DNA from: Pseudomonadota bacterium
Lineage (GTDB): Bacteria; Pseudomonadota; Gammaproteobacteria; Pseudomonadales; Azotimanducaceae
NCBI GenBank assembly: GCA_009936895.1
Contig: JAACDS010000093.1
Span: 1-7,439, forward strand
Length of the DNA: 7,439 bases
Reading direction: 5' to 3'
Both the position numbers and the translations under genes were made by a program. Shown piece by piece: positions 1-5,953 of the stretch (positions within the stretch are counted from its first letter, which is position 1; each line of letters opens with the position of its first letter). Under the pieces are notes generated by a model, which was not told the origin of the DNA, did not search any database, and saw nothing but the letters and a program-made list of their open reading frames with translations.

Positions 1-1
1 C

Positions 2-214
2 TCTATCTCGCTCTATCCGCTGCATTTCTGGCTTTTGCGGACGTTCGTCTGTTCTGTGCAATTCCTTGCAGTTTTCCTGCCGGTTTTGCTACTGATCGGC
101 TGGTTTTGCCGAAAAAAACCCCTCCCTCAAGGGAAAAACTTTGACTTGGTCAAAGTTTCCAAGCGTCCCAAAACCCAAGATATGGGGTTCTGCTGGCCAG
201 AAGACACAAGATAA
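2..214 (+). CDS. Possible C-terminal end of an unknown membrane protein (partial at left edge)
   Basis: This frame is open from the window edge for 70 codons and ends in TAA at 212-214; any start lies outside the window. The translation has a hydrophobic run at about codons 19-35 (VQFLAVFLPVLLLIGWF), followed at once by a basic patch (CRKK) and a polar tail. That is what a last transmembrane helix with a cytoplasmic tail looks like. GC by codon position, counted by hand, is about 50%, 39% and 57%, which is coding-like with a low second position. Against it: T-rich non-coding DNA also gives hydrophobic translations, 70 open codons can occur by chance, a second frame is open to 144, and a near-perfect palindrome (136-158) lies inside it. 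I recognise no family. Confidence 0.3.
   Translation, partial: SISLYPLHFWLLRTFVCSVQFLAVFLPVLLLIGWFCRKKPLPQGKNFDLVKVSKRPKTQDMGFCWPEDTR
136..158. repeat. 23-bp perfect palindrome (10-bp arms, 3-bp spacer)
   Basis: The left arm AAACTTTGAC (136-145) and right arm GTCAAAGTTT (149-158) are exact inverse complements around TTG. If two As are allowed to bulge at 134-135, the pairing extends to GG/CC at 132-133 and 159-160. It could be a dimeric regulator operator or an RNA hairpin. The stem is AT-rich and has no clean U-tract on either strand, so an intrinsic terminator is unlikely. If the left-edge reading frame is real, the palindrome is coding DNA. Confidence 0.5.
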
Positions 215-436
215 TGGGATCAATATATCAATGCAAGGAAAAGTCTGTGGATAACCTGTGCGTAGTTCCCCTGTTCCACATAACTGCCTGTGGATAGATC
301 GAGTTTCTGCAAAAATGCGACTTTCCTCACGTTTTTGGTGCGTTTTTGACCGCCTTGCACCGCGGCTGGCAGCCGCTGGGTCGAAGCATTAAGCTGCCGT
401 CCTGTCGCCTTAACTTTTCGCCTTTGGACGTTACTC
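215..436. other. Intergenic region upstream of glpK
   Basis: No convincing gene lies here. It holds an AT-rich run (211-236, 7 G/C in 26), GATC sites at 218-221 and 297-300, a cluster of DnaA-box-like 9-mers (246-297), and two CGTTTTTG copies 11 bp apart (330-337 and 341-348). It also has a GC-rich inverted repeat with arms GCGGCT (362-367) and AGCCGC (371-376). The glpK promoter should be here, but I could not pick a convincing -35/-10 pair. A 72-codon ORF on the minus strand (438-220) starts inside the glpK start codon region and has no good ribosome binding site. Confidence 0.6.
246..297. promoter_or_regulatory. Cluster of DnaA-box-like sites
   Basis: TGTGGATAA at 246-254 is an exact complement of the DnaA box TTATCCACA. 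TGTGGATAG at 289-297 differs only in the last base. Between them are TGTTCCACA (272-280, opposite orientation, 7/9) and TGTGCGTAG (257-265, 6/9). An AT-rich stretch lies just to the left and a GATC overlaps the last box. This resembles a DnaA-binding regulatory locus or a degenerate origin-like element. It is probably not the chromosomal oriC, because no dnaA, dnaN, rpmH, mnmE or mnmG gene is in view. One-mismatch boxes also occur by chance inside coding sequence here, for example TGTGGACAA near 4315. Confidence 0.4.
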
Positions 437-1948
437 ATGACCTACATACTTGCCCTTGATCAAGGCACATCCAGCAGCCGCGCGCTTCTATACGATGCCG
501 CCGGTACGGTGGTGGCCAGCGCCCAGCAGAGCATCGACAGCAGCTATCCTCACGACGGTTGTGTAGAGCAAGATCCGGAAATGATTTGGTCGTCGATTTT
601 GCAGGTCGGACGTCAGGCCATCGCCTCCGCAAGCATTGAACCCACAGACATAGCGGCCATCGGCATCACCAATCAGCGTGAAACATCTCTCTTGTGGGAA
701 CGCCAGACCAGCCACTGCCTGTATAACGCGATCGTCTGGCAGGACAGGCGCAGTGCCGCTTTCTGTGAGCAGTTGGCCGAGCAGCGTTACCCAGCGGATC
801 AGGCCGACGGACAGCCTATGGCGGAACTCATTGAGCACACGACGGGCTTGATCATCGACCCGTACTTCTCCAGTACCAAGCTGGCGTGGCTGCTGGATCA
901 AGTGGACTCGGATCGAGCCCGTGCCCAAAACGGCGAGCTGTGCTTTGGCACCATCGACAGCTTCTTGGTTTGGCGGCTTACCCAAGGCAGCAAACACGTC
1001 ACCGACGCCACCAACGCCAGCCGCACCCAATTATTCGACATCGGCCAGCAGTGCTGGAGCCAGCCTCTGCTCGACGTGTTCAACGTGCCTGCAGCCGTTC
1101 TGCCCCAAGTGCTCGACTGTGTGGACGACTTTGGTATCGCTGATCCAGAATGGTTTGGCGCTGCCATCCCGATTCGTGGCATCGCCGGTGATCAGCAGGC
1201 CGCACTGATTGGGCAGGCGTGTTTCGAACCGGGTATGTCCAAAAGCACTTACGGCACCGGCTGCTTTGTGATGACGCATACCGGTCAGCAAATCTCCCGT
1301 TCCAGCCAGCAGCTGCTGTCTACGGTGGCCTATCGCATCAACGGCCAGCCCAGCTACGCCTTGGAGGGCAGTATCTTTGTCGCCGGCGTGGCCATTCAAT
1401 GGCTGCGAGACCAACTGGGGTTGATTGAGCACGCCGCCGATACCGCCGATGCCTTTGCCCGAACCGGTGGCGACACGCAAGGGGTCTACGTGGTGCCTGC
1501 CTTTACCGGCCTGGGCGCGCCCTATTGGCAGCCTCAGGCCAGAGGACTGATTACCGGGCTGACGCTGGACAGCAACAAAGACCATATCGTTACCGCATTT
1601 TTGCAAAGCGTGGCCTTTCAAACCCGTACTTTGCTGCAGGCCATGGCCGCGGATGGCGCGCCGGTGTCTACCCTGCGAGTTGACGGCGGCATGGTAGTGA
1701 ACGATGCGTTCTGCCAATTTCTCTGTGACTAATTAAACGTGCCGGTAGAGCGACCGGCGGATGTGGAAACCACCGTCCGCGGGGCCGGCGTGTTGGCCGC
1801 GATCGGTGCGGGGTTGTTTGCGGATCTGCAGGAGGCCGCCGAGCTGTGGCAGCTGGGGCGACGCTTCGAACCGGATATGGCCGACGATCAGCGCCAAGGG
1901 CTGGCCGACGGCTACGATCAGGCCGTGGTCCAAGCGCTGAGCCGCTAG
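437..1948 (+). pseudogene. glpK: Glycerol kinase, interrupted by an in-frame TAA
   Basis: Glycerol kinase (FGGY family) phosphorylates glycerol to sn-glycerol 3-phosphate with ATP in the cytoplasm. Visible hallmarks are the N-terminal phosphate-binding loop LALDQGTSSSR (5-15), NQRE (79-82), WQDRR (101-105), DPYFSSTK (141-148), GDQQAA (251-256, D252 as the expected catalytic base), the GTG turn (273-275), and the second FGGY signature GGMVVNDAFCQF ending in CD. Codon 432 is TAA (1730-1732). The same frame then continues as LNVPVERPADVETTVRGAG and runs to TAG at 1946-1948, matching the normal GlpK C-terminus. Both parts plus the stop make 503 codons, close to the usual 500-residue length, so this is one gene with a nonsense codon. 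The missing residue would be the Leu/Ile of the family's AD[IL]L motif, for example TTA changed to TAA. The start is supported by family length and a weak GGA at 426-428. The truncated 431-residue product lacks about 70 residues of the C-terminal lobe and is probably inactive unless the stop is suppressed. A sequencing error is possible. Confidence 0.85.
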
Positions 1949-1969
1949 GTGTGCCCTAGGCCTGGCGGC
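1941..1969. terminator. Hairpin spanning the glpK/argF convergent stops
   Basis: GCCGCTAGG (1941-1949) pairs with CCTGGCGGC (1961-1969) over nine base pairs, one of them G-U, around an 11-base loop. It covers the glpK TAG (1946-1948) and the argF TAG (complement of 1956-1958). The symmetrical placement suggests a bidirectional termination or 3'-end protecting structure. Neither strand has a proper U-tract, so intrinsic termination would be weak. Confidence 0.35.
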
Positions 1970-2867
1970 TTAGCAGCAGAAATTCCACCAAGGCTTTCTG
2001 GCTGTGCAAGCGATTGCCGGCCTCGTGAAAGACGACAGAGCGCGGGTCATCCAGCAAGGTCTCACTGACTTCTTCGCCCCGGTGGGCCGGCAGACAGTGC
2101 ATGAACAGAGCGTTGGGGTCTGCCAAATCAAGCAACGACTCGTTGACCTGATAGGGCTCGAAAATCGCTCGGCGGTCGCCTTCTTCACCCTCATGACCCA
2201 TGGATGACCACACATCGGTGACCACCAAGTGTGCACCTTCTACCGCTTCTCTGGGGTCGAGTACCCGTTCCACATTCTGACCGTTGGCCAAAATATCCGC
2301 GTCTGGCTGGTGAGAGTCCGGGCAGCTAAAGCGCAGAGTAAAGTTCCACTGCTTGGCGGCGTTGATGTAGGAATGGCACATGTTGTAGCCATCGCCTAAA
2401 AAGGTGACGGTTTTGCCTTCGATGGGGCCGCGATGTTCTTCAAAGGCCTGAATGTCCGCCAGCAACTGGCAGGGGTGCAGGACAGAACTCATGGCGTTAA
2501 TGACCGGTACGGTGGCGTAGTGCGCCAAGGTCTCGATGTCCGCTTGGTTATGGGTGCGAATCATGATGATGTCTACCATCTCGGAGAGCACTCGTGCCAA
2601 GTCTTCCAGCGGCTCGCCGCGACCAATTTGTGTATCGCCCGGGCTTAAGAAAATGACGTTGGCACCCATCTGGCTGAAACCGGCTTCAAAGGCTACCCGG
2701 GTGCGGGTGCTGCTCATGGTGAGGATCAATGCGCCGGTTTTACCCACCAAGGGTTGATAGACCTCCCCGCGCTCGTGTTGCTGACGCAGGGTTTTGGCGC
2801 GCTCAATCACGTACTTGAGTTCGTCAGACGAAAAATCCAATAGCGAAAGAAAATCTCTCTTGATCAT
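1956..2867 (-). CDS. argF: Ornithine carbamoyltransferase
   Basis: This cytoplasmic enzyme condenses ornithine and carbamoyl phosphate into citrulline, the sixth step of arginine synthesis. The 303 residues match the family length. The carbamoyl-phosphate loop STRTR is at 53-57, R104 sits in MIRTHNQ, HPCQLLAD is at 131-138, the ornithine loop DVWSSMG at 218-224, and the HCLPAHRGEE signature begins at 257. The sequence resembles the Pseudomonas anabolic ArgF. Translation starts at ATG 2865-2867 with a weak GGA eight bases upstream. It lies 43 bp downstream of argD on the same strand, so the two are probably cotranscribed. One oddity: the family's FEKxSTRTR segment reads LTMSSTRTR, so the lysine corresponding to human OTC K88 is M51. 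The catabolic isoenzyme is less likely because no arcA or arcC is present. Confidence 0.95.
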   Translation of the reverse strand: MIKRDFLSLLDFSSDELKYVIERAKTLRQQHERGEVYQPLVGKTGALILTMSSTRTRVAFEAGFSQMGANVIFLSPGDTQIGRGEPLEDLARVLSEMVDIIMIRTHNQADIETLAHYATVPVINAMSSVLHPCQLLADIQAFEEHRGPIEGKTVTFLGDGYNMCHSYINAAKQWNFTLRFSCPDSHQPDADILANGQNVERVLDPREAVEGAHLVVTDVWSSMGHEGEEGDRRAIFEPYQVNESLLDLADPNALFMHCLPAHRGEEVSETLLDDPRSVVFHEAGNRLHSQKALVEFLLLSRQA

Positions 2868-2910
2868 TAGAAGGTTCCGAAGGTGTTGGTTTGGGTTGAC
2901 CCGTTCTCGA

Positions 2911-4074
2911 TCAATTGGTGATCAAGTCGACCACGCGGCTGACCAACTCGTCTGCTTCAGCATCGGTCATGGTCAGTGGCGGAAGCATGCGAATGATGTT
3001 GCCCTGAGTGACATTGATCAGCAGACCCTGCTCCAGTGCCTTGGCAGCAAAGCCGCCAATGTCTTGGTGCATTTCCACAGCCAACATCAAGCCAGCGCCA
3101 CGAATGTCTTTTATGTCGTTACGTCCGGCCAAGGCATCGCGCAGACCGTTTTGAATGCGCTCGCCAAGCACCAAGGCCCGTGCTTCCAGGCCTTCGGCAT
3201 CAATCACATCCAGTACCGCATTGGCAGCGGCGCAGGCCATAGGGTTGCCGCCAAAGGTGGAACCGTGATTGCCGGGAACGAACAGGTTCGCCGCTTCGCC
3301 ACGCGCCAGACAGACGCCGATGGGCATGCCATTACCTAAGCCTTTGGCCGTGGTGACTACGTCGGGCACAATATCCGTGTGTTGGTAGGCGAAGAACTTA
3401 CCGGTGCGTGCGTTGCCGCTTTGCACTTCGTCGGCGATCAGCAGCCAGTTGTTGGCGTCGCAAATCCTGCGCAGCGAAGCAAGGTACGCATCGTCGGGTA
3501 TGTAAATGCCGCCCTCGCCAAGAATCGGCTCGACCATCACAGCGACCACGCTGGAATTGTTCGCGGCAATGGCTTCCACTGCGGCGATGTCGTTAAACGG
3601 TGCGCGCACAAAGCCGCTCAACAACGGTTCAAAGCCCGCATGTACCTTGCGGTTACCCGTCGCCGTCAGGGTAGCCATGGTGCGACCGTGGAAGCTGCCG
3701 TCTACGACGATAATCGACGGCGACTTAATGCCTTGGTTGTTGCCCTTGAGTCGCGCCAGTTTGATGGCGGCTTCGTTGGCTTCTGCACCCGAATTACAGA
3801 AAAACGCATTGTCCATGCCCGAACGTTCGCACAGGCGGTTGGCCAGCTTGGTTTGCAGCGGGATCTCGTACAAATTGGAGGTATGCAGGAGCGTCTGCGC
3901 CTGATGGGCCAGCGCCTGCGCCACGTGGGGATGGGCATGGCCAAGGCCACAGACGGCGATACCGGTCAGACCGTCGAAGTAGGTCTTGCCCTCGCTGTCG
4001 GTCAGGTAGGAGCCGGCGCCGCTGACAAAATTCACGGGCATACGGCCATAGGTATTCATAACATGGTTCTGCAT
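2911..4074 (-). CDS. argD: Acetylornithine aminotransferase (class III PLP aminotransferase)
   Basis: A class III PLP-dependent aminotransferase that interconverts N-acetylornithine and N-acetylglutamate 5-semialdehyde; many ArgD enzymes also act on succinyl-diaminopimelate in lysine synthesis. From the start chosen it has 387 residues. The N-terminus has MNTYGRMPV followed by FDGLTGIAVCGLGHAHP. NSGAEANE (94-101) and FHGRT (128-132) contribute to PLP binding, ADEVQSG has the cofactor aspartate at D215, the Schiff-base lysine is K244 in TTAKGLGNGMPIG, and GSTFGGNP begins at 271. An upstream ATG at 4134 would add 20 residues with no family likeness. The ATG at 4074 has an AGGAG eight bases upstream (complement of 4083-4087) and fits the family's N-terminus. 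It is the first gene of the argD-argF unit and lies just beyond the terminator of the upstream gene, so it needs its own promoter in about 4075-4187. I found no clear ArgR operator there. Confidence 0.93.
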   Translation of the reverse strand: MQNHVMNTYGRMPVNFVSGAGSYLTDSEGKTYFDGLTGIAVCGLGHAHPHVAQALAHQAQTLLHTSNLYEIPLQTKLANRLCERSGMDNAFFCNSGAEANEAAIKLARLKGNNQGIKSPSIIVVDGSFHGRTMATLTATGNRKVHAGFEPLLSGFVRAPFNDIAAVEAIAANNSSVVAVMVEPILGEGGIYIPDDAYLASLRRICDANNWLLIADEVQSGNARTGKFFAYQHTDIVPDVVTTAKGLGNGMPIGVCLARGEAANLFVPGNHGSTFGGNPMACAAANAVLDVIDAEGLEARALVLGERIQNGLRDALAGRNDIKDIRGAGLMLAVEMHQDIGGFAAKALEQGLLINVTQGNIIRMLPPLTMTDAEADELVSRVVDLITN

Positions 4075-4082
4075 GGTCCACT

Positions 4083-4087
4083 CTCCT
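4083..4087 (-). promoter_or_regulatory. Ribosome binding site of argD
   Basis: AGGAG on the minus strand, eight bases before the ATG at 4072-4074. It decides the start in favour of the shorter, family-length protein over the ATG at 4134. Confidence 0.75.
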
Positions 4088-4187
4088 GCACTGCGCTCCA
4101 ATGGCGACGAGTGGTCTTGAGGAAAATACCCCATGGCTCAACATCAAAAGACATCGAGAAGCCGTCGTCGTGAGGAGTGGTAGTGCT

Positions 4188-4218
4188 TAAAAGCAAAAGG
4201 CCGCAACGAGTGCGGCCT
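4188..4218 (-). terminator. Rho-independent terminator of the MalY/PatB-type gene
   Basis: Read on the minus strand, the stem AGGCCGCA (complement of 4211-4218) pairs perfectly over 8 bp with TGCGGCCT (complement of 4198-4205) around a five-base loop. It is followed directly by TTTTGCTTTT. This is the best-formed terminator in the window. It sits about 80 bp downstream of the stop codon at 4297 and separates that gene from argD. Confidence 0.9.
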
Positions 4219-4296
4219 GTAAAGAGCGAAAGATACTAAAGCCAATCCGGTGTCGCAACCGCCGTTTTGATAACGGTTTCTCATAATGTCTTAGAT

Positions 4297-5424
4297 TTAC
4301 GAGCGTTTAAGGCTGTGGACAAGCCGTTGCAGACCTTCTTCCAGCACTGGTTTGGGGCTGGCGAAATTAAATCGGACGTAACCCTCGTGACCAAAGGGTG
4401 CGCCGTTGCTCAGCCCCAAGCCGTGAGATTCAAAGTGACCGTCCACATCGTTAAGCTGCAGATCGTCAATACGGATCCACGCCAAATAGGTGGCCTCCAT
4501 GCGAGTCATGCGTTCACCGGCCACCGCCTTCAGCAGGTCGTGATTGCGGCGCAAGGTGGCCTGCAGCTGAGGCACCCAATCGGACCGGTCGTTAAACGCT
4601 GCTTCCGAGGCAATGTAGTTCAGCGGCCCGGGGCCCACCACCAAGTCGCCGCGGGTGGCGAGAAACCGAGCCCGCAGGTCTGGGTCTGGCACCACGGCGG
4701 CAGCACACCCCAGTCCGGGAATGTTGTAGGTCTTGGTGGCCGCAAACAACGAAACGGTGCGGTGCGCGATTTCCGGTACCGCATGGGCGATGGGCAGGTG
4801 GTGCTTGTCTTTATCCAGAATCAGCTGGCAGTGAATCTCGTCGCTGACCAGCAGCAGATCGTGGCGCTCCAGAAATTCGCCCAAGGCCTGCAGTTCGGCC
4901 AGGCTGTAACACCGTCCGGTGGGATTTTGCGGATTGGCGATGCAGACCAGTTTGACCCGATCGGTGGTGGCGTCTGCCATGGCGGTCAGATCCATGGACC
5001 ACAGGCCATCGTTAAACGCCAGTGGCACGGCAACCTGCCGACGACCGGTATTTTCCTGCAGATCGAGAAACGGGTAATAGATGGGGGTGGGCACCAAAAT
5101 CTGTTCGTCGCTGCCAAGCATGTTGACGGCCATGTTCAGGCCCGGCACCACGCCGGGCAGCCAGACGATCCAGTCTTCGGGTACCTGCCAACCGTAGTGG
5201 TGCGCCAGCCAGCGTTGAAAGGCGTGGGTCAGTGAATCGGGTTTTTTGGTGTAGCCAATGATCGGGTGATCGAGGCGTTCCCGCAGGGGTTCCAGAATGA
5301 AGTCCGGCACCGCAAAGTCCATGTCCGCAATCCAAAACGGCAAAATGTCGCTGCCCGCGTACTTCTGCAGCTTGGTGGCATTGGTGTTGCGGCGGTCAAT
5401 GACGACATCGAAATCATAAGCCAT
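4297..5424 (-). CDS. MalY/PatB family PLP-dependent C-S lyase / aminotransferase
   Basis: A fold-type I PLP enzyme of 375 residues in the MalY/PatB group. Its characterised members are cystathionine beta-lyases or cysteine desulfhydrases that cleave C-S bonds to give pyruvate, ammonia and a thiol. The N-terminal MAYDFDVVIDRRNTNATK followed by LPFWIADMDFAVP (28-40) is diagnostic. Other marks are IGYT (56-59), YYPF (116-119), NPQNPTG (164-170), SDEIHC with D195 for the cofactor, the probable Schiff-base lysine K231 in ATKTYNIPGL, and R361 in RFNFA for the substrate carboxylate. An ATG at 5469 would add 15 residues. The ATG at 5424 is preferred because AGGA lies eight bases before it, the family begins there, and the upstream ATG falls inside a probable -10 box. 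The enzyme could work in methionine synthesis, sulfur salvage or regulation; the sequence does not decide. It is divergent from grxD and has its own terminator. Confidence 0.88.
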   Translation of the reverse strand: MAYDFDVVIDRRNTNATKLQKYAGSDILPFWIADMDFAVPDFILEPLRERLDHPIIGYTKKPDSLTHAFQRWLAHHYGWQVPEDWIVWLPGVVPGLNMAVNMLGSDEQILVPTPIYYPFLDLQENTGRRQVAVPLAFNDGLWSMDLTAMADATTDRVKLVCIANPQNPTGRCYSLAELQALGEFLERHDLLLVSDEIHCQLILDKDKHHLPIAHAVPEIAHRTVSLFAATKTYNIPGLGCAAAVVPDPDLRARFLATRGDLVVGPGPLNYIASEAAFNDRSDWVPQLQATLRRNHDLLKAVAGERMTRMEATYLAWIRIDDLQLNDVDGHFESHGLGLSNGAPFGHEGYVRFNFASPKPVLEEGLQRLVHSLKRS

Positions 5425-5464
5425 TGGGATTGTCCTGTTCGAAGCGGCGAAAAGAGAAGGGACG

Positions 5465-5470
5465 ATCATA
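5465..5470 (-). promoter_or_regulatory. Possible -10 box for the MalY/PatB-type gene
   Basis: TATGAT on the minus strand matches TATAAT in five of six positions and would give a leader of about 33 bases. No good -35 hexamer is seen 16-18 bases upstream. The discarded ATG at 5469-5467 overlaps this box. Confidence 0.3.
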
Positions 5471-5524
5471 ACCAGTTCGGTGGACGGAATCCGCCCACGT
5501 CTACCATCGGGTGTGGCTTCGCTC

Positions 5525-5530
5525 TACAAT
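5525..5530 (+). promoter_or_regulatory. Possible -10 box for grxD
   Basis: TACAAT matches TATAAT in five of six positions and would place the transcript start near 5537, about 58 bases before the ATG. The -35 region (around 5502-5507) is a poor match, so activation or another sigma factor may be involved, or the call may be wrong. Confidence 0.3.
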
Positions 5531-5594
5531 GCGGCAAAGGATCGGTGCTGCGGCATCGCGAATAACCAAAACAAGATCAATGCAGGACGGCGAC

Positions 5595-5933
5595 ATGTCA
5601 GAAGACGTATTGGATTCCATCAAAGAACAAATAGCTGAGAACCCCATCATTTTGTATATGAAAGGTTCACCCCAAGCACCCCAGTGCGGCTTTTCTGCCC
5701 AAACCGTGCAGTGCATGGTGGCCTGCGGACAACGGTTCGCCTACGTGGACATTCTCAGCAACCCTGAAATCCGGGCGACTCTGCCGGGCTACGCCAACTG
5801 GCCAACCTTCCCGCAGCTGTGGGTAGACGGTGAACTGGTCGGCGGCTGTGACATTATCACGGAAATGTTCGAAGCCGGTGAGCTGGAAACCCTGCTAGTT
5901 GAGACCTCGGAAAAATACCCCGCCGAAGGCTAG
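5595..5933 (+). CDS. grxD: Monothiol glutaredoxin, CGFS type (Grx4)
   Basis: A 112-residue cytoplasmic class II glutaredoxin, close to the roughly 115 residues of GrxD. Members bind a [2Fe-2S] cluster between two subunits, or with a BolA partner, using the CGFS cysteine and glutathione, and pass clusters on in Fe-S assembly. K23 in YMKGSP and the CGFS active site (31-34) are present, as are the cis-proline segment WPTFPQLW (69-76) and GGCDI (83-87), both used for glutathione. The frame is open further upstream to 5511, but ATG 5595 has AGGA at 5584-5587 with seven bases between and fits the family's N-terminus. It is transcribed alone, divergent from the PLP-enzyme gene and convergent with rnt, ending 10 bp from the rnt stop. 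No residue is missing. Confidence 0.95.
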   Translation: MSEDVLDSIKEQIAENPIILYMKGSPQAPQCGFSAQTVQCMVACGQRFAYVDILSNPEIRATLPGYANWPTFPQLWVDGELVGGCDIITEMFEAGELETLLVETSEKYPAEG

Positions 5934-5938
5934 TCTGA

Positions 5939-5953
5939 AGAGGCTAGGCCTCT
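5939..5953. terminator. Small hairpin at the grxD/rnt convergent junction
   Basis: AGAGGC (5939-5944) pairs with GCCTCT (5948-5953) around TAG. It overlaps the rnt stop codon (complement of 5944-5946) and lies five bases after the grxD stop. A second GCCTC at 5954-5958 gives an alternative pairing with a longer loop. There is no U-tract on either strand, so a role as terminator is only suggested by position. Confidence 0.3.

Noticed and set aside
1..436. Chromosomal oriC
   Set aside because: Only one exact DnaA box and one near-exact box are present, the AT-rich run is short, and no typical oriC neighbour gene is in view; a smaller DnaA-binding locus fits better.
220..438. A 72-codon basic ORF on the minus strand
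   Set aside because: It has no convincing ribosome binding site, overlaps the glpK start and the DnaA-box cluster, and resembles no known family.
488..1717. Two long minus-strand frames (1030-488 and 1717-1031)
   Set aside because: They are antisense to glpK and show no family features; the GlpK signatures are in the + frame.
1739..1948. The C-terminal part of GlpK as a separate gene starting at GTG 1739
   Set aside because: No ribosome binding site precedes it and the sequence is simply the missing end of glycerol kinase.
437..1948. Reassignment of UAA as a sense codon
   Set aside because: The MalY/PatB-type gene ends properly with TAA at the family's expected C-terminus, and TAG and TGA also end other genes here.
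3379..4173. A 264-codon open frame on the + strand, and another at 2794-3339
   Set aside because: Both are antisense to argD, whose motifs and length are unambiguous.
4267..5235. A 322-codon open frame on the + strand
   Set aside because: It lies wholly antisense to the MalY/PatB-type gene, which has clear catalytic motifs; the translation has no recognisable motif and no good start site. It is a shadow of codon bias.
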